Source: Pachyseris speciosa (Eukaryota; Cnidaria; Anthozoa; Scleractinia; Pachyseridae). Taken from it: DNA of 64,000 nucleotides. The stretch spans positions 12,501 to 76,500 of the forward strand of contig JAEMWC010001228.1 in NCBI GenBank assembly GCA_016490735.1. Direction: 5' to 3'. Numbering within the stretch: position 1 is the first letter of the stretch; the number at the start of each line of letters is the position of its first letter. The position numbers and the translations under genes are program-made. Shown piece by piece: positions 35,201 through 49,300 of this stretch. Under the pieces are notes generated by a model. That model was given only the letters and a program-made list of their open reading frames with translations, was not told where the DNA came from and ran no database searches.

Positions 35201-38200
35201 GAACATCTTTAAACAAGACACAACCAGCCAACACAATAATCAACAGCATAAAAAATTCAACAATCTCTTTATACAGAATTAACAATAAATGTTTGATATT
35301 CAACTGTAAAGTTGTTCCTGTGGAAGTTAGTAGTTTAACTCAATGGGCAAAAATGAAATTACACTGGACAAATGTATCCAGATTATACATCACACCCAGC
35401 TTGCCAATGACCCAGGCATGTGAAAAGATCCAGACCTTACTATTCCTCACATTTGTGATCACCACAAGCACTGGAAAACTTGCAATGTGTAGCTAATGAG
35501 GATTACAAAATAACAATTTGAGGAATCACCAGGTGTACACACTTGACAGAGGCATTTGTGTTTGCTTAACAATAACGAAGTGTAAACCGGTGAAAAAACA
35601 CCAAGGCATTATTAAGTAACTACATTGAAGATCACATGAAAAAAAAAAAAAAAAAAAAGAGGGATAGAGAAAGATCTGTGGCACTTAAAAATAATTTCCT
35701 GTGAGTGTTGAATCATGCAGCTTACCACTCAAAAGTATCAAGTTGCGCAACACACATTGATATCGACTGCACTACCAGCTTAACCTTACCGAGTAGCTAA
35801 TGAAATGAAAGCTTTAAGACCCGTATTTTCCGCCTCGTTGATTTCGTTTTTTTCTCGAAAACGAAGTGCAGCAAACCGGCGAAAAAAACACCAAGGTATT
35901 ATAAACTAAATACATTGAAGGCCACATGAAAAAAATTGGTCAGGCAACGAATATGTAAAATAGTTTCTTCACTTTTTTAGCAGTTTGTTTTGCGCACAGA
36001 TTCAAAAATAGGTGGCTGCCATATTCCGGCGATTTAAAGCACAAAAGAGGCAATTTCAAGGTCCAAAGCTAGTTACAAGGCGCTCAGATTAAAAAAAAAA
36101 AAAAGAAAAGAAAAGGTGAGAGAGATCTGTGGTAAACGAAAATAATTCTCTGCAGACATTGAACCACGCGACTTACCGTTCTAAAGTTCAACTCAGCGTC
36201 CCACACTTAAGTGACTGTGCCACCAGCACAAACTTACCGAAGCGTTCATATAATGGAAGCTTTATCACCCGTCTTTTCCGCCCCGCTGATTTCATTGTTA
36301 CAACAAAAACAATAGCCTTCTTTTGTTTCTTGTTTAACAGACGGAGCCGACAGGTTTTTTGTATAGGTTATTTCTCGAAAATGAAGCGCAAATCAGAGAA
36401 AAAAAGGCTGGCAACATTTTTAAGTTCAATTCTAGGTCACATGCAAAATTTCAGCCAGTTTTGAGCAAAATCGAAAAACGGCCTAAAATTACACGTAGGC
36501 AGTTTATGCCCCCAGCCCTTCAATTACTCAGTAAACCAACATTTCCATCGAAAAGCAAAATTTAAGGCAACATATATGTTGTGGTTCAATTTCATCCTTG
36601 ATTTAAATTTTTTCTCCCTTTGTTTTTAGGTATGGTAATATATGATAGTGTATGCTCATAATTTTTTTATTTTAAAACAAAGGGAGAATAAATTTAAACA
36701 ATGGATCTAAACTGAACCATAACCAGAGAACAATGGGTGTTAGTGACATCATAACAATTGCTGTCTCTATGGAACAATTGCAAGATATCAGCAAGTTGCT
36801 TCAAGAATGTACTTATCTGAACTGATTTTGTGATGGTCACCCTTAAACACATTTGAAGGGCTTGGTGGTAAACTATGCTAAGTAGATTTTCAGGTGAACG
36901 CGTTTTTTGGCCCGCGTTTTCTCGAAGACTAAGCGCAAAGCAGTGAAAAAGAATACAGGGCAATGTTTACCACATAAAAACAAGCCTGCATGCAAAAAAC
37001 CAGCAATTTTGTACCAAAATAAAAAAAAAAACTTCCAAAAATCCACTTAGCATAGTTTTCCACCAAGCCCTTCATAAGTCTGTCTTATTAACATTCATGA
37101 AGCAAAGCCCAAGGATATTCTTTATTGAAAACTAAGCGCCAAATAGTTGTAACTGAAGAGTAAAACTGAAACTGGACATGAAATGATTGACAGGTAGAAA
37201 GGATTGTTCCATAGTGTGACGTAGACTAAAAGTTTTGGCAGTTAAAACATCGATACTTACGCAATGTATATGTTGGAGCTCCTGACTCGATCTGCAATAG
37301 CTTGTTTGATTTAATCAAATTATGTAGGTTTGTCTGTTTGCTCGGTGGTCGAAAGACATCATGAAGTCTGTAGACCCGCAAGTCTAACACGGCTGAAAGC
37401 CAGTTGTGTTTTCTCTGCTTGCCAAACCATGAAGCGACATATTAATTTGACTCTCTGGTTTGGGAGTGGAGATTAAGAGCCGGGCAGAAAAAAAAATCTG
37501 AAAGCATCTCTCGTCTAAAAAGCGGCTCGGCTTTGCTAGTCTTGGTCCATTTCTGAAAGGTTGCCGTGCTAGAATTTCCGAAAAGGAGAGGTGTTTTCTG
37601 AGTTTAGGGTAAAAAAGTCAGTGACATATGCAGAGTGTCTTTCGCTCGCAGAGGGCATAACATTCCCACAATTCATTGCGGCCGAAGTGGGTGCTGTCTC
37701 GCAGGCCACTGAAGTCGTGAAACACTTCATCAAAATTCGGAAACATTACGGAGAATTCATCCAAGAGGGAAAAAAAATCAACATGACAAGAAGTCTGTCT
37801 GTTTTCTATGAGTATCTTAAAAACAATCCAGGGAATAGTTGCATTGGCGTGGGTGGCAAATATTACCAAGTGCGGAATATACTCGTGGTCGGTCATCGAG
37901 TTGTTGTGTAAACACATGTACAGCAGGTAGACATGCTTCCGAATTTCAACATATAAATCACTTTTGCGTCGATCAACTCAGTTATTTTGATTCTATGGAG
38001 GCTTGTAAACATCAGCAAAACTTATTTTCAAGCGATATAAACACCAGCGAAAAAGAAGAATTTGCACGAGAGATATTTTAACAAGTCGTTGCATTACGCA
38101 TCAGATGATAGGGATTAAATTTCACATCTTATGCAAATATTTGCGTTTTGAAGCCAACAAAAATAGTGAAGTATTTTGTTCCAATTTTTTCACTGTCGTC

Positions 38201-41200
38201 ATTTACGTTGATTTGTGATACGATTTTCATTCCACTGGTTCCATTTGACGACAAAAATGAACCCTTCAAAATCGTTTCCAATGACCAAAGCACACAAAAC
38301 GCCAGTCAAAGCTCTGTTTCGAACCGGAAACCGACGGGAAACAGCTTACTCTTTTAATCTCTCTTAATTTTGCCCTTAAACGTCATTAACTCGAATTTTC
38401 GATGTTGCTCACGAACAGAAGTTGTTGGTATCTGCCAAACCCTATCTTCAAGTAAAAACAGCTGTCCTTATTATTTTATTCTATTTCTCAGCTGACAGCA
38501 AGCTTTTTGAGCACTAAGTTAGAATCAAGTCCGATCCTGCTTTATGCCGTTTTCAACCAAAACACCCTCTTCAGCACTTTACTTATATCGGCCAAAGCCT
38601 TTCCGAAAGAATTAAGAGTCAACCAAGAAACCTGTGCACTCTTTTCATTTCGGAGGAACCCTTTAAGCTGATTGAGACTCAAAATATGCTGCTCACTTTA
38701 ACATTAACGTTTGCAATGCCCTAGGCCAAACCCTATCCCTAGCTCTAACCCTAGCTCTAACCCTAACCCCAACCCTAGCTCTAACCCTAACCCTAGCTCT
38801 AACCCTAACCCTAACTCTTACCCTAGCCCTAACCCCCAACGCTAACCCTAGCCCTAATTTTAACCCTAACTCTTAACTTAACAATAACCCTAAATCTTTT
38901 GAGTGCTGTTTTCAAGTAGGACAAAATCTATGCGCGCTGGCTTAAGGTTAACCAAGGCTGCTGTGTGCTGTTTTTAAGTCAACCAAGAATGTTGTGCACT
39001 GTTTTCCAGCTAAGGAAGCTTCTTGAGCACTATCAGTAAGCAAAACACTGGTAATAAGTGCTGAATTTAAAAAAAATCAACCATTTCCAAGTTGGATGGG
39101 CATCTTGTGTGCTGTTTATGAGTCAAAAAGGCACATTGCGCAGAAAGAATACCCTTGGGCATTGCTTCATGAATATTAATAAGGCAGACTTATGAAGGGC
39201 TTGGTGGAAAACTATGCTAAGTGGATTTTTAGGTGAACACGTTTTTTGGCACAAAAAACAGCAATTTTGGATCACAATAAAAAAAACTCCCAAAAATCCA
39301 CTTAGCATAGTTTTCCACCAAGCCCTTCATTTGAATGTACATTGCAGACCTCTCTATTTTGGTCTACTACAATCTACAGTATGTATGGTAAAGTAATACA
39401 TGTAAAAACAAAATAATATCACTGGATGGAACTCAAAAATTTTAAGCAACAACCAGAAGAGAATTCAATTTTAAAGAAAACAATTGGATATAAATTCCAT
39501 CCCTTCTTTGATTGAAAATTCTTACAGTGGTGAAAAATAATAATTTGTTAAATAATTTGATTGAATCCTAATTTGTCAACTAATAATTTAATTTAATAAT
39601 AATTTGACTATAATAACTCACAGTACCTCTTGGGTGACCAACACAAATCAGCATGCTATGGTCCGTATTCTGGCATATACAGTACAGCTCGGAGATAAGC
39701 GAATTAATTAACAATTAAAAGGAAAATAGCTACAACAGATGAACAATCAGTAAAATGTAAAAAGTATGTACAATATCATGGATAGGACACTTTACAAGAC
39801 ATTTTTAATAACCACTGAAGCATTCCATAACAGTCAGCCAGGTCAACCAAACATTTCCCACATCACTGAAAGACATATGTATACTTATGTTTGCATGTTC
39901 ATAACTGGTCCTTTATAACCCTACCTATATGCCACAGAAGCAACTTGACCTTCATCTTCATCTGTCACAAATGGATTGGGATTAGCAAACACTTTCTTGT
40001 CTGGTCCTCTTTTCAAACACTGCTGTGAGAAGTTCTGGTTTATGAATGTTGCTTCCAAACCAAGATTTGTGGGGGAGTTGATTCCATTGCCTTCATCAAA
40101 AGCTACATCATGTGCTGTCTCACTCACTGTCAGCAAATCTGGCAACAAGAACAACAGCATCAATTCGCACAACACAATAGTGATGAAGTTAACTGATACA
40201 TGTATATTTGGCAGTACATGTACGGTAACTGCAGTCCAAGAGACCTTCGTGTAATGTATTAGCTTCATTGGATGAAAAAACCTACAGTACCAGGCAAAGG
40301 TAAGTTGACAGTCTCTTTCGAATCTAGATTCTTGACTCGATACTCGATCCTCGAATCTCGCGAGAATAGAGAATCGAGGATCAAGGAACAATTATTGAGA
40401 ACCGAGAGACAAGACTCGCAAGAACTGAGAAACAAATGAACTTGTTGCTTGACTGATTCCTCAATAAACTAATCGTCAGGCTAATCACACACATGCAACT
40501 TTAAAAAAAATGTGCCTTGCAAAATTTTTGATCAATTTCATGGGTCTCACCGTCTCTATTTCTTTTGCAAGGCTAAGAAAGTCTCGGGCTCACAGAAAAT
40601 ATATTCGTCTCGCTTCGGCTAAGATTTACCACTCATTCTTAGTTATAGTGCTGTTGTAAGAATTGTAAAAAAATGTAAGTGGCGTATTATAAGTAGTGTA
40701 AGTACCATACTGTAAGTAATGTAAATAAAGTATTGTAAGTAGTGCAAGTACCGTAACATAATTAGTCCAAGTATCCTATTGTCAACAATGTAAGTACAGC
40801 TGTAAGTATGTATGCAATTGTAAATATTGGAAGTGTTCTTTGTGCTGAAATAAATCAATCAATAGAAAAAAAAATTACCATTCGCCATTCCTTTTACTCC
40901 TTTTTCAAATCCAGTTACTTTGATTGTAAAAACATTCAAAGAAATGTTCAATCAAACGGCAAAAGAAATTATAAACACTATTCTGTTGCATGCGTTGCTT
41001 CACCATGACACATTCATCAGAGTCAGATGGCTCCAATTTGTGATCTGTGAAAATATATAAAAGCCGTTCAAACCAAGAGATTAAAGTGTGCATAGCAATT
41101 GACGATGGAAACTTTTGACACAAATAAACCCGCATTCGTGAGGCCGTATGTTTTCTCTGTTCGAAATAAGTATTATTTTGTAACGAAAACAAACGTAGTT

Positions 41201-44200
41201 CTAAAAAAATTTTTGAGTGGCACCATCTAGCCACAATGTAAACACAAGTTTGCAATGAGAAATAACAGAATGAATCACAACCTTCCTGGGAACACAGGAG
41301 AAGCTTGTTTTCAATTCGGGAAATGGAGTGCTGATGTGGTACTCAATTCACACAAACATGCCTGTAATGCTTGTTGTGTTCTCGGAACAATGAAACCTGA
41401 TACTGGTGAATATAGTATAACACCAGAATGTCTTCAATCAACCATTACAGGTACTTTTTCCCTTCACTCGAAGGCTTCCTTCATCAACTCATTTCGTTTT
41501 ATAATGGTAATTGAACTGAGTGGAGTGCAATTTGGTCTGAAATCATACATGTGATTTGAAAATCGAACGAGCGCACAGCGCGAGTTTGATTTGAAATCAC
41601 AAGTATGATTTGAGAATTCAAGACAGTTATGCAAACCCGAGACGCAGTCAAGGGTTTGCATAACTTTCAAGAATTCTCCCAACCCCCCGAGTGTTTATAT
41701 GAGGCTATGTAAACACGGAAAAAAGTCCTCTATTGCTTTTATAAAATATTTCTAAAAAGTAATTCGATAAAAGAAGGGAACATTTTGTTTATTTACTTCT
41801 TGATTGAAATAGATTTTCTCAATACACACTCTGAACAATCTATTTCCCACTAGCCAATCATAACGTGCAACTGACAGCACATGAACCAATCAGAATTCGC
41901 ATTGTAAAAGTCAAAACCAAGTTGAAATTTTTGGCAAGCCTCATGCAAGCGCCATGTTGGTCAAAGCTTTGATTCCTCTTAAATACCAAATGCTCGGCGA
42001 GAACCAGAAGAAATGCCCAAAATATACGAATCAGTAAGGAAAGAACTTCAAGATGAGAAGTTCGTTTAAGCTGGAAATGAATTGCACTGTGCTTGACCGC
42101 TTCTGAAAGTGGCGTGAACTTGCCAGAATTGGCAGCCCAAGAACAAGGTTGAGAAGTTGAATCGCTCATCGTGCCTTGTAAAGTTTTGCTGGATAGGAAT
42201 CATAGCCCAAGCAGTGGATCCAGGTTGTAGTATATTTTTAAGCTGAGAAGGTCTCAGAGAAAATACATTTTACGCTAATTTGACGGCCAAAACACGGCAA
42301 CCGATCGGCCGCGCAAAGTTTGATTTGAAGCATTTACAGTCTGTAGCATATACGCTTAGTTTGGTGTACGTTTTCGTGTACATTTTTTTAAATAAAGAAT
42401 GTCTTATAGAGAATTTTGTTGTAGTGCTAATGCAAAAATTACCTTGAAAATGTTTACTGCCTATTTTGTTGCATATTTTGTCCTCTTAGCTTCGCTTTAG
42501 GTCATGTAGCTCACGATCATCGAGGCAGGGAAAGTGCTGTGGTTTTTCTTTTGCTTTGTTTCCTCGGGCTCACAGGGGAAGAGATAGCTAAACCCCAAAT
42601 CGAAATTTGGCGATTCTTTTTTTTATTTCCTTTATATTTGTACTTGAAATTGCTTTATGAGTCTTGCGAAAGCTTTGAAATGTTTTCAAATTGTACCGGG
42701 AAACACAAACAGCGTGATGTCACAACCGTGTTTACATACTCTCATCGAAACACACCTATTGACCAATGAGTGGGTGCATACTATCTTAAATATTTTATAA
42801 TTGTTTATCCATGAAATTTGATAGGTTAGTATTATTTCACTTTCATTTTGATGAGTTACAGAAAGGATGCAATTTAGAGTAAAAAATAGTGCAATTTGGG
42901 AATAAATTACACTGTTGAGAGCTAATCAGATTGCAAGGATCGCCAGTGATTTCAAAATGGGTGTAATAATATTTTCAATCAAACTGTTAGAATATGCTTG
43001 CTTTTATTAAGAGGAAATGTAGAAATACAAGAAGCATTGTGTTACTTGTTTAAGCGCTCAGTATGGAAATTTTTTCAATATGCTAACATCAGTAAAATTT
43101 ACCTTTGATTCAAGATGAAATTTAATCGTGTGGTAAAGCTCCCCGTTTCACCTTTATTTTTTAACGCTCAGCATTACCTTGTACTTTTAAAATTAAGACA
43201 CGGAGGATAGAGGATTGAGTCCAGACTGTCAACTTACATTTGCCCGGTACCGTACATGCACAGAGTTCTTACATAATTAATTTTTTTTATGATGCTTAAC
43301 TTCCACAGAGATGGAAAATACATCTGAAAGCAAAAAAAAAAACAACTACAATGTAGGTACTTGCAAGAAATGTCTACACACAAAATATTTTCCACTTAAG
43401 TTAACTTAGAACTCTGAAAATCAATCTCAAAGCCAAGAAATACATTTAAATGTAAACATAGATAGCATTGATTGAAAGGAATGAAACAAATTAGTAAAGA
43501 ACGAAAGAAGGAAAGATAGAAAAAGAAAGGAAGGCAGGCATGCAGGCGGGAACAAACAAACGAACGAACGACAAAGGAAAGAGGGAATGAAGGGAGGGAG
43601 AGAGGGAAGGGAGGAAGGAAGAATTTGAACTAAACCATTACAACCTCAATGACAGCAGCCATCAAAAGCAATGGTGAACAAGGTATCCTGTACATAAACA
43701 GTCCCCAGGAGATCCTATACTATAGGATTCTGCCCATTTCTGACCACTTCTTTCTTGAAAGTCCCCTAGAACTTATCAGGCCTTAAAACTTTTTTGTATG
43801 CAAAGTAATTGTTCCAAAAGAGGGATCAATGTTGATGGATTTTGAAGTAAAATGCTCAATCTTTATCATTTTAGATACCACAGTGGTAAGTATGTACAAA
43901 TAAAAAGCCACCAATCAGTAAGAAATGGTTTTGACAGTACTAACATCACCCCTGGTAAGTTCACTGGGCTTTTGAAAAATGGGCCCCGGATTGGTTCCCA
44001 CACAAACAGTGAAAGATTATACAGGATCCTGCAAAATCAAGATTACAGAATCAAATAGTGTACAAATAGGTTTCTGCAGGATCCATGTAGAATTTCTACA
44101 AGGAATGGCACAAATTAAACATGCACACCTACCAAATTCAGAATCGTCTCTCTTGTCAAAGAACAACTTGGATCCAACACGCTACAAAAACCACACGATA

Positions 44201-46245
44201 CAAAACAAAGTCGTGATGATGTATGCAAAAGATGACTCACAAAAATGTTCCTAATACAATTTTAAGATGAAGACAAATAAAGTAATAATTACAGTATAAT
44301 GTTGTTACATAAAGTACAAGAGCTATACAATGCAACAATAATGAATAATTTATACTCCACACACTGTAACAATGTTTCAGTAAGGTGACTACATTGACAT
44401 GTAGTATCAATTAGTGCTTAATTTGTAGAAACTAAGGGGAAAAGAATCAATGCTGTACATGCCCGGGTGTACACATAGAATTTTGATGACTAAATGTAAG
44501 AATAACAGCACTAACAACAGTGGTTGACTGTTTACCTACCTGGACAACAACATCCCAGGAGTAAATTGACCGTGTGGCAGTCATGAGTGTTGCCACAATG
44601 GCATCAGTGGAGAAAACGTTTCCTTTTGACAGCAGCTGAAATACAAATATTGATTATCATATGATTAGAATTTAAGCTGCTTCTAACAGATTTTGTCAAG
44701 ACAAGCTGGCTATAGGGAATTTAATTCAGACATTCTGATCAACACCTGATGGTACAGTAATTTCAGTTGTGAGATATTTTAAATAACTGGTATTTAAAGG
44801 GAAACATACCAATAATAATACTATTGTATGAAACTGCCTTTTGTAACTTTGTACAGTGTAGCTCTGCACTGGTTTACAAGATACTGGTTCCAAGTCACAT
44901 ACCAGTGCAACCATAAAAGAACAAGTTTGTTTGTTTGTTTTGTTTTTGTTTTTTTTTTTCCAGTGGCTGTACGTACTGAGTACTCAACCTCTTGGAAATA
45001 ATAAAATCCACATAAAAATGTCCTTCAATTAAGTGATTGATGGATTCCAACACAGGGTTAGAGTAAATGTTGTTTTGAAGTAATCTTCATACTGTCCAGA
45101 CAAAGTGCTAGTAAAATTGGCATGGCAGAAAGAGGGATCCATGCACAAGTTTGCACAATCCCGCTAACAAAATAAGTTAACGTATATACCTTTCTGATGA
45201 TGGGATCATCTGTGGTTGTTACTTTGTGAAAAATTCTGTTCACTCCAGCTAAAGAAACTTCATTCTTGGTTGTCACACGATCATAACTCTTCTCATAGTA
45301 CTCCAAGCTTCCACAAACATATCTACAAAATAAATGTACTTTATATACTCATGGATACACAATGGACTTGTAAATTTTAAATAAACTGTTTCTATTTTTT
45401 CTCAGAGAAAAGTGGCTTCCTAAAAAGGTTTGTGCAAGCAAGCAGTTTTATAGCCTGTGTACAATTTGTAGGTCACACTTCGTAACTTGACAAGAAAAAA
45501 AAAGCTCTTTCATCCGATCACTGAATAGGGTAAGAATTACCCTTTTCAGTAACTGCAGAGGATCCTAACTTTTTAGGGCCTTCTGTTGAGGAATTCTACA
45601 TTTGTGAATATGTTGATCGATGTGCTTTAACGGCCAACTTTTTTCTGCATTGTTTCACGCTTAAAACATTCAAGTTTGTCTGGCAAAACTCGACATGTTC
45701 ACACTCTAAATTAATTAAAAAACATGACAGTTTGTCTAGAAAAACTTGAATGTTTTAAGCGTGAAACAACGCGGAAAAAAGTTGGCCATTCACAGTAGCT
45801 CGAAAATTGTAGTAATTTCTAGTCTATGTATTTTGTATCTATTCTATTCAAATAAAGCAGTTTTGAAGCTATAAAGTGGTCGGATCAGATGATGATTCGG
45901 TGGTCATGCACGTACCTGTATAATCAGTGTTTAATAAACTGTTATCGAGTTGGTTATGAGCACAGATGTACGTGATTTTTCTCCAACAAAAAGCTGAAAT
46001 AATTTTTTTCACCTTTAACATCTCTCTGGAGAGCCAGAATTTTTGGTGAATTATATTAAAGTATTCAGCTGATTAACTGAAATGCGCCACCTGGTTGTGA
46101 TGGTTCCTTATTTCAAGAGTATAGGGGAAATGGACTACTTTCAGATATTAACAGAGTTTTTCCTAGGTTTGTTTTAATTGTAATTAACTTTAGTTAAATA
46201 TTAACGGATGAAGAGCCACCTAGTGGAAATGCTGTTAATAAAGTC

Positions 46246-46319
<74 letters not shown>

Positions 46320-49300
46320 TGGTAGTTTACTTTAACTGCACTTGACAGCAGAAACTTTTGTAAACAAAACTGTCATCAATGAATCTTCAAAGAAACATCT
46401 CATCCCTGACTATTAAACTCTTATTGACTTGACTTGACCCCTTCCCAAATGTCATCTGTCACTTTATTAGAGAAATCTGCCTAGGCAACTACACAAGTTC
46501 CTGCTTGTGTGTAAAGATTCTGGCCCTCTCATCCTCTTGAAAGGAAATAAAACAACCAGAACACCAGTAGACTGTGGTGTTAACACAAAATTAATTTCAT
46601 AGTCCACATTGGTCAAACTGATGTGATGATAGTGGTATTGAGAGGGGTGAAGGGAAGGACTGCTGCATTGGTGGCCATCCCAATTGGGTAAGTTGTTCTT
46701 CGGACCAAAAAATATGAGATTATAGTCTCTCTGGGTTAAAAGCCATTGTTTCAAGTGTGCAAAGTTTCTTGAGAAAAATGCAAGGAAAGGAAATCCATAC
46801 GTGGTAATTGAGTCTGGTTTGTTTTTAAATCTTGATCTTAAAAGAGCCACTTGAGACATTCGCAAAATCATTTCAAAAGAAGTCTATATCTGCAGGGAAT
46901 AATTAACTCCACTAACAAACACAGAATGTTAATTAAATTGACGCATTCAACAACACCATAAAAGCTTTGGAGAAAGGTTTTAATGCAATTTCATTTTAGA
47001 TAAACTTATGTCTTTGAATACCTTAGTTTACATTCATAGCAGTATTTATAAAGCTACCCGAGAAGAAATTAAAAGCCTTCGGAATGGCAATCACACAGCT
47101 TTAGGCAAGTCCAGCAATGAAAGGTTACTCATATCATAAATCTGGAGTTACAAACCAAACAGAAAACTCTCCCTTCATCTTTGTTGGCTCATGTGGCCGC
47201 AGTTGCTCAATTGATTCCACACAATGTGCTGAATCAAAATTCCAAGATTGGAAATTTCAAACTGGATTTCGCCACTAAAAATTGCTTACACCAATAAATC
47301 AATCAGTTCCAGTGTACTCACTACTACAGCAGGCATAAAATTCTCCACAACGGTTGCAATTCAACATGGCAGATGAGACCAAAAAACATCGGTTACTTTT
47401 GCGCATGCTCATAAGGACTCTGGGATGATTGACAGATTTCTTAACTGGGGTGATCATGGGGAGGCGAAAAGCGGCAAGTTCAAAAGTAGCTGCTGCTACA
47501 CTTACAGATTTTCTGGTTCCTCGACATTTGGCAAGTTGAGCTTTGAGAGCCTAGGAAAGTCCATTTCACCATCTTCCAACACTTTCCATTCTTCACGTAC
47601 TGCAACAGATGGGGCCCTCTTGTGTATATTCTGCAGGGGAGATGAAGGTTAACAAATCTAAGTTATTACTATACTTAATGTGCAAAAAGTTTGCTTGAGC
47701 AATAATTGAAAGGTTTTATGCAAACTATCATAAGTGGCGATGTTGGTGATTTTTTTAAATTTTGTTCCAAAATAGCTGATTTCGCTCATACAGGCTTGTT
47801 TTCGTGTGGTAAACATTGCCCTGTACTTTTTCCGCTGTTTTGCGCTTGGTTTTCAAGAAAACATGGGCCAAAAACACGTTCACCCCAAATCGTCACTTAC
47901 AATAGTTTTGCATGAAACCCTTCAATTGCAATTTTCAACTTTCTTGTCTTCAACTTTTGTTTCAAATGTATGCAATCAACAAACAATATACAGCTGTACT
48001 CACAATGGGTTTCCTATCATGCCATTGTCCACGTCCATAATTTCTCTGCATCTTCCGAGAGAATTTCTGTCGGTTTTGGTTCTTTGAAAGACTTTGCATT
48101 CCCCCAGCAGGATACCGCTGGTTTCGTTGGTCTTTTCTTACATTCCTCTAAACAGAATCAGAAGAACAAACAAGTCAGAACTTTACATTCAGAGTTCTCT
48201 GCCAGTTTACTGACGGAAAGGCAAAACTGTCTGAAAAAAACTGGAGGCAAAACTGTCCTAAATATAATTTATTCTCATTCCAGGGCTGTGCTCTATCAGT
48301 GCCCAGTGGCCCCTGGCAACTTACTTTTGCCTTTGGGTGACAAGGAAATCTTAGTTTTTGCCCAAAATTACTATTCTGGGTACGCTGAGTGTCAAAGGTT
48401 TAGTGTCTTGGGCTCCCAAAAATTTTTCTTAGAGCACAGCCTTGCATTCTATAACATGTACAGTACTGTGTAAAAAGAATGCAAACAAATTTCATCCAAA
48501 TAATTTTTATTGCAGAAATTTCGGGCAAAGAGGAGTGATTTTTTGGCCAAAATTTCACACGAAAGTTCAAACACATGCACGAAAATTCACTAATCAAACA
48601 GCGAAATTTCAGTGATATTTCGTATGTACTGAAACGAAAATTCAAGAAATTTCGCTGAGCCACACAAAAGTTCCAACACATGCAAGAAAATTCGCTAATC
48701 CAACAATGCACAGAAATGAAAGCTCAAGAACCGGTAGATCGTAAAGTCATAATTGTGAAACGACATTTTGCAAAATGTTGGTAAGTGGTTCGTATTTAGT
48801 AGTGTGAATGAATGAAATTGAAGGGCTGGGGGCATAAACTGCCTATGTGTAGTTTTAGGTGTTTTTTTTGCATACGTTATTTCTCGAAAACGAAAAAGAA
48901 ATCGGTGAAAAAAAATACGGGACAATGTTTTTGAATCAAAATGCAGTTCACATGCAAAAATTTGGACAAATCCAAGCGAACTAAAAAAACGGCCGAAAAT
49001 TACACATAGGCAGTTTTTGCCCCCAGCCCTTCATATGTCTGCCTTATTAACATGCATAAAGCAATGCCCAAGGGTATTCTTTAATTGAAAACTTAGCGCC
49101 AAATGCTCGTAACTGAAGGGTAAAACTGAAACTGGACATGCAATGATTGACAGGTAGAAAGGATTGTTCCATAGTGTGACGTAGACTAAAAGTTTTGGCG
49201 GTTAAAAGATTGGTACTTACGCAACGTGTCTGCCGAAGCTCCCGACTCGATCCGCGCTAGCTTGTTTGGTTTAATCGAATTATGTCAATTTGCCTGTTCG

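Larger units (their letters stand above)
36854..39329. mobile_element. 2.48-kb element with palindromic ends and telomere-like array, copy 1
   Basis: Starts TGAAGGGCT and ends AGCCCTTCA. Each end carries a palindromic MITE-like unit (36854-37074, 39193-39329). The core is repeated in the same orientation at 49034-51074 with many small differences. The core holds a CCCTAA-type array and a short open frame. No transposase seen. Located in EIF3D intron 9. Confidence 0.88.
45323..47505. other. EIF3D intron 5
   Basis: Contains a 159-bp inverted repeat (45631-45789) and an (ATT)n microsatellite (46247-46318) after AATAAAG, like a SINE/LINE tail. Otherwise nothing recognised. Confidence 0.65.

Noticed and set aside
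35700..36230. tRNA- or SINE-like segments around GAACCACGCGACTTACCG
   Set aside because: No A/B box pair or cloverleaf could be drawn; treated as part of a diverged dispersed repeat.
38729..38893. A chromosome end or fusion point marked by telomere repeats
   Set aside because: The arrays are degenerate, internal, and repeated at the same place in a second copy of the element.
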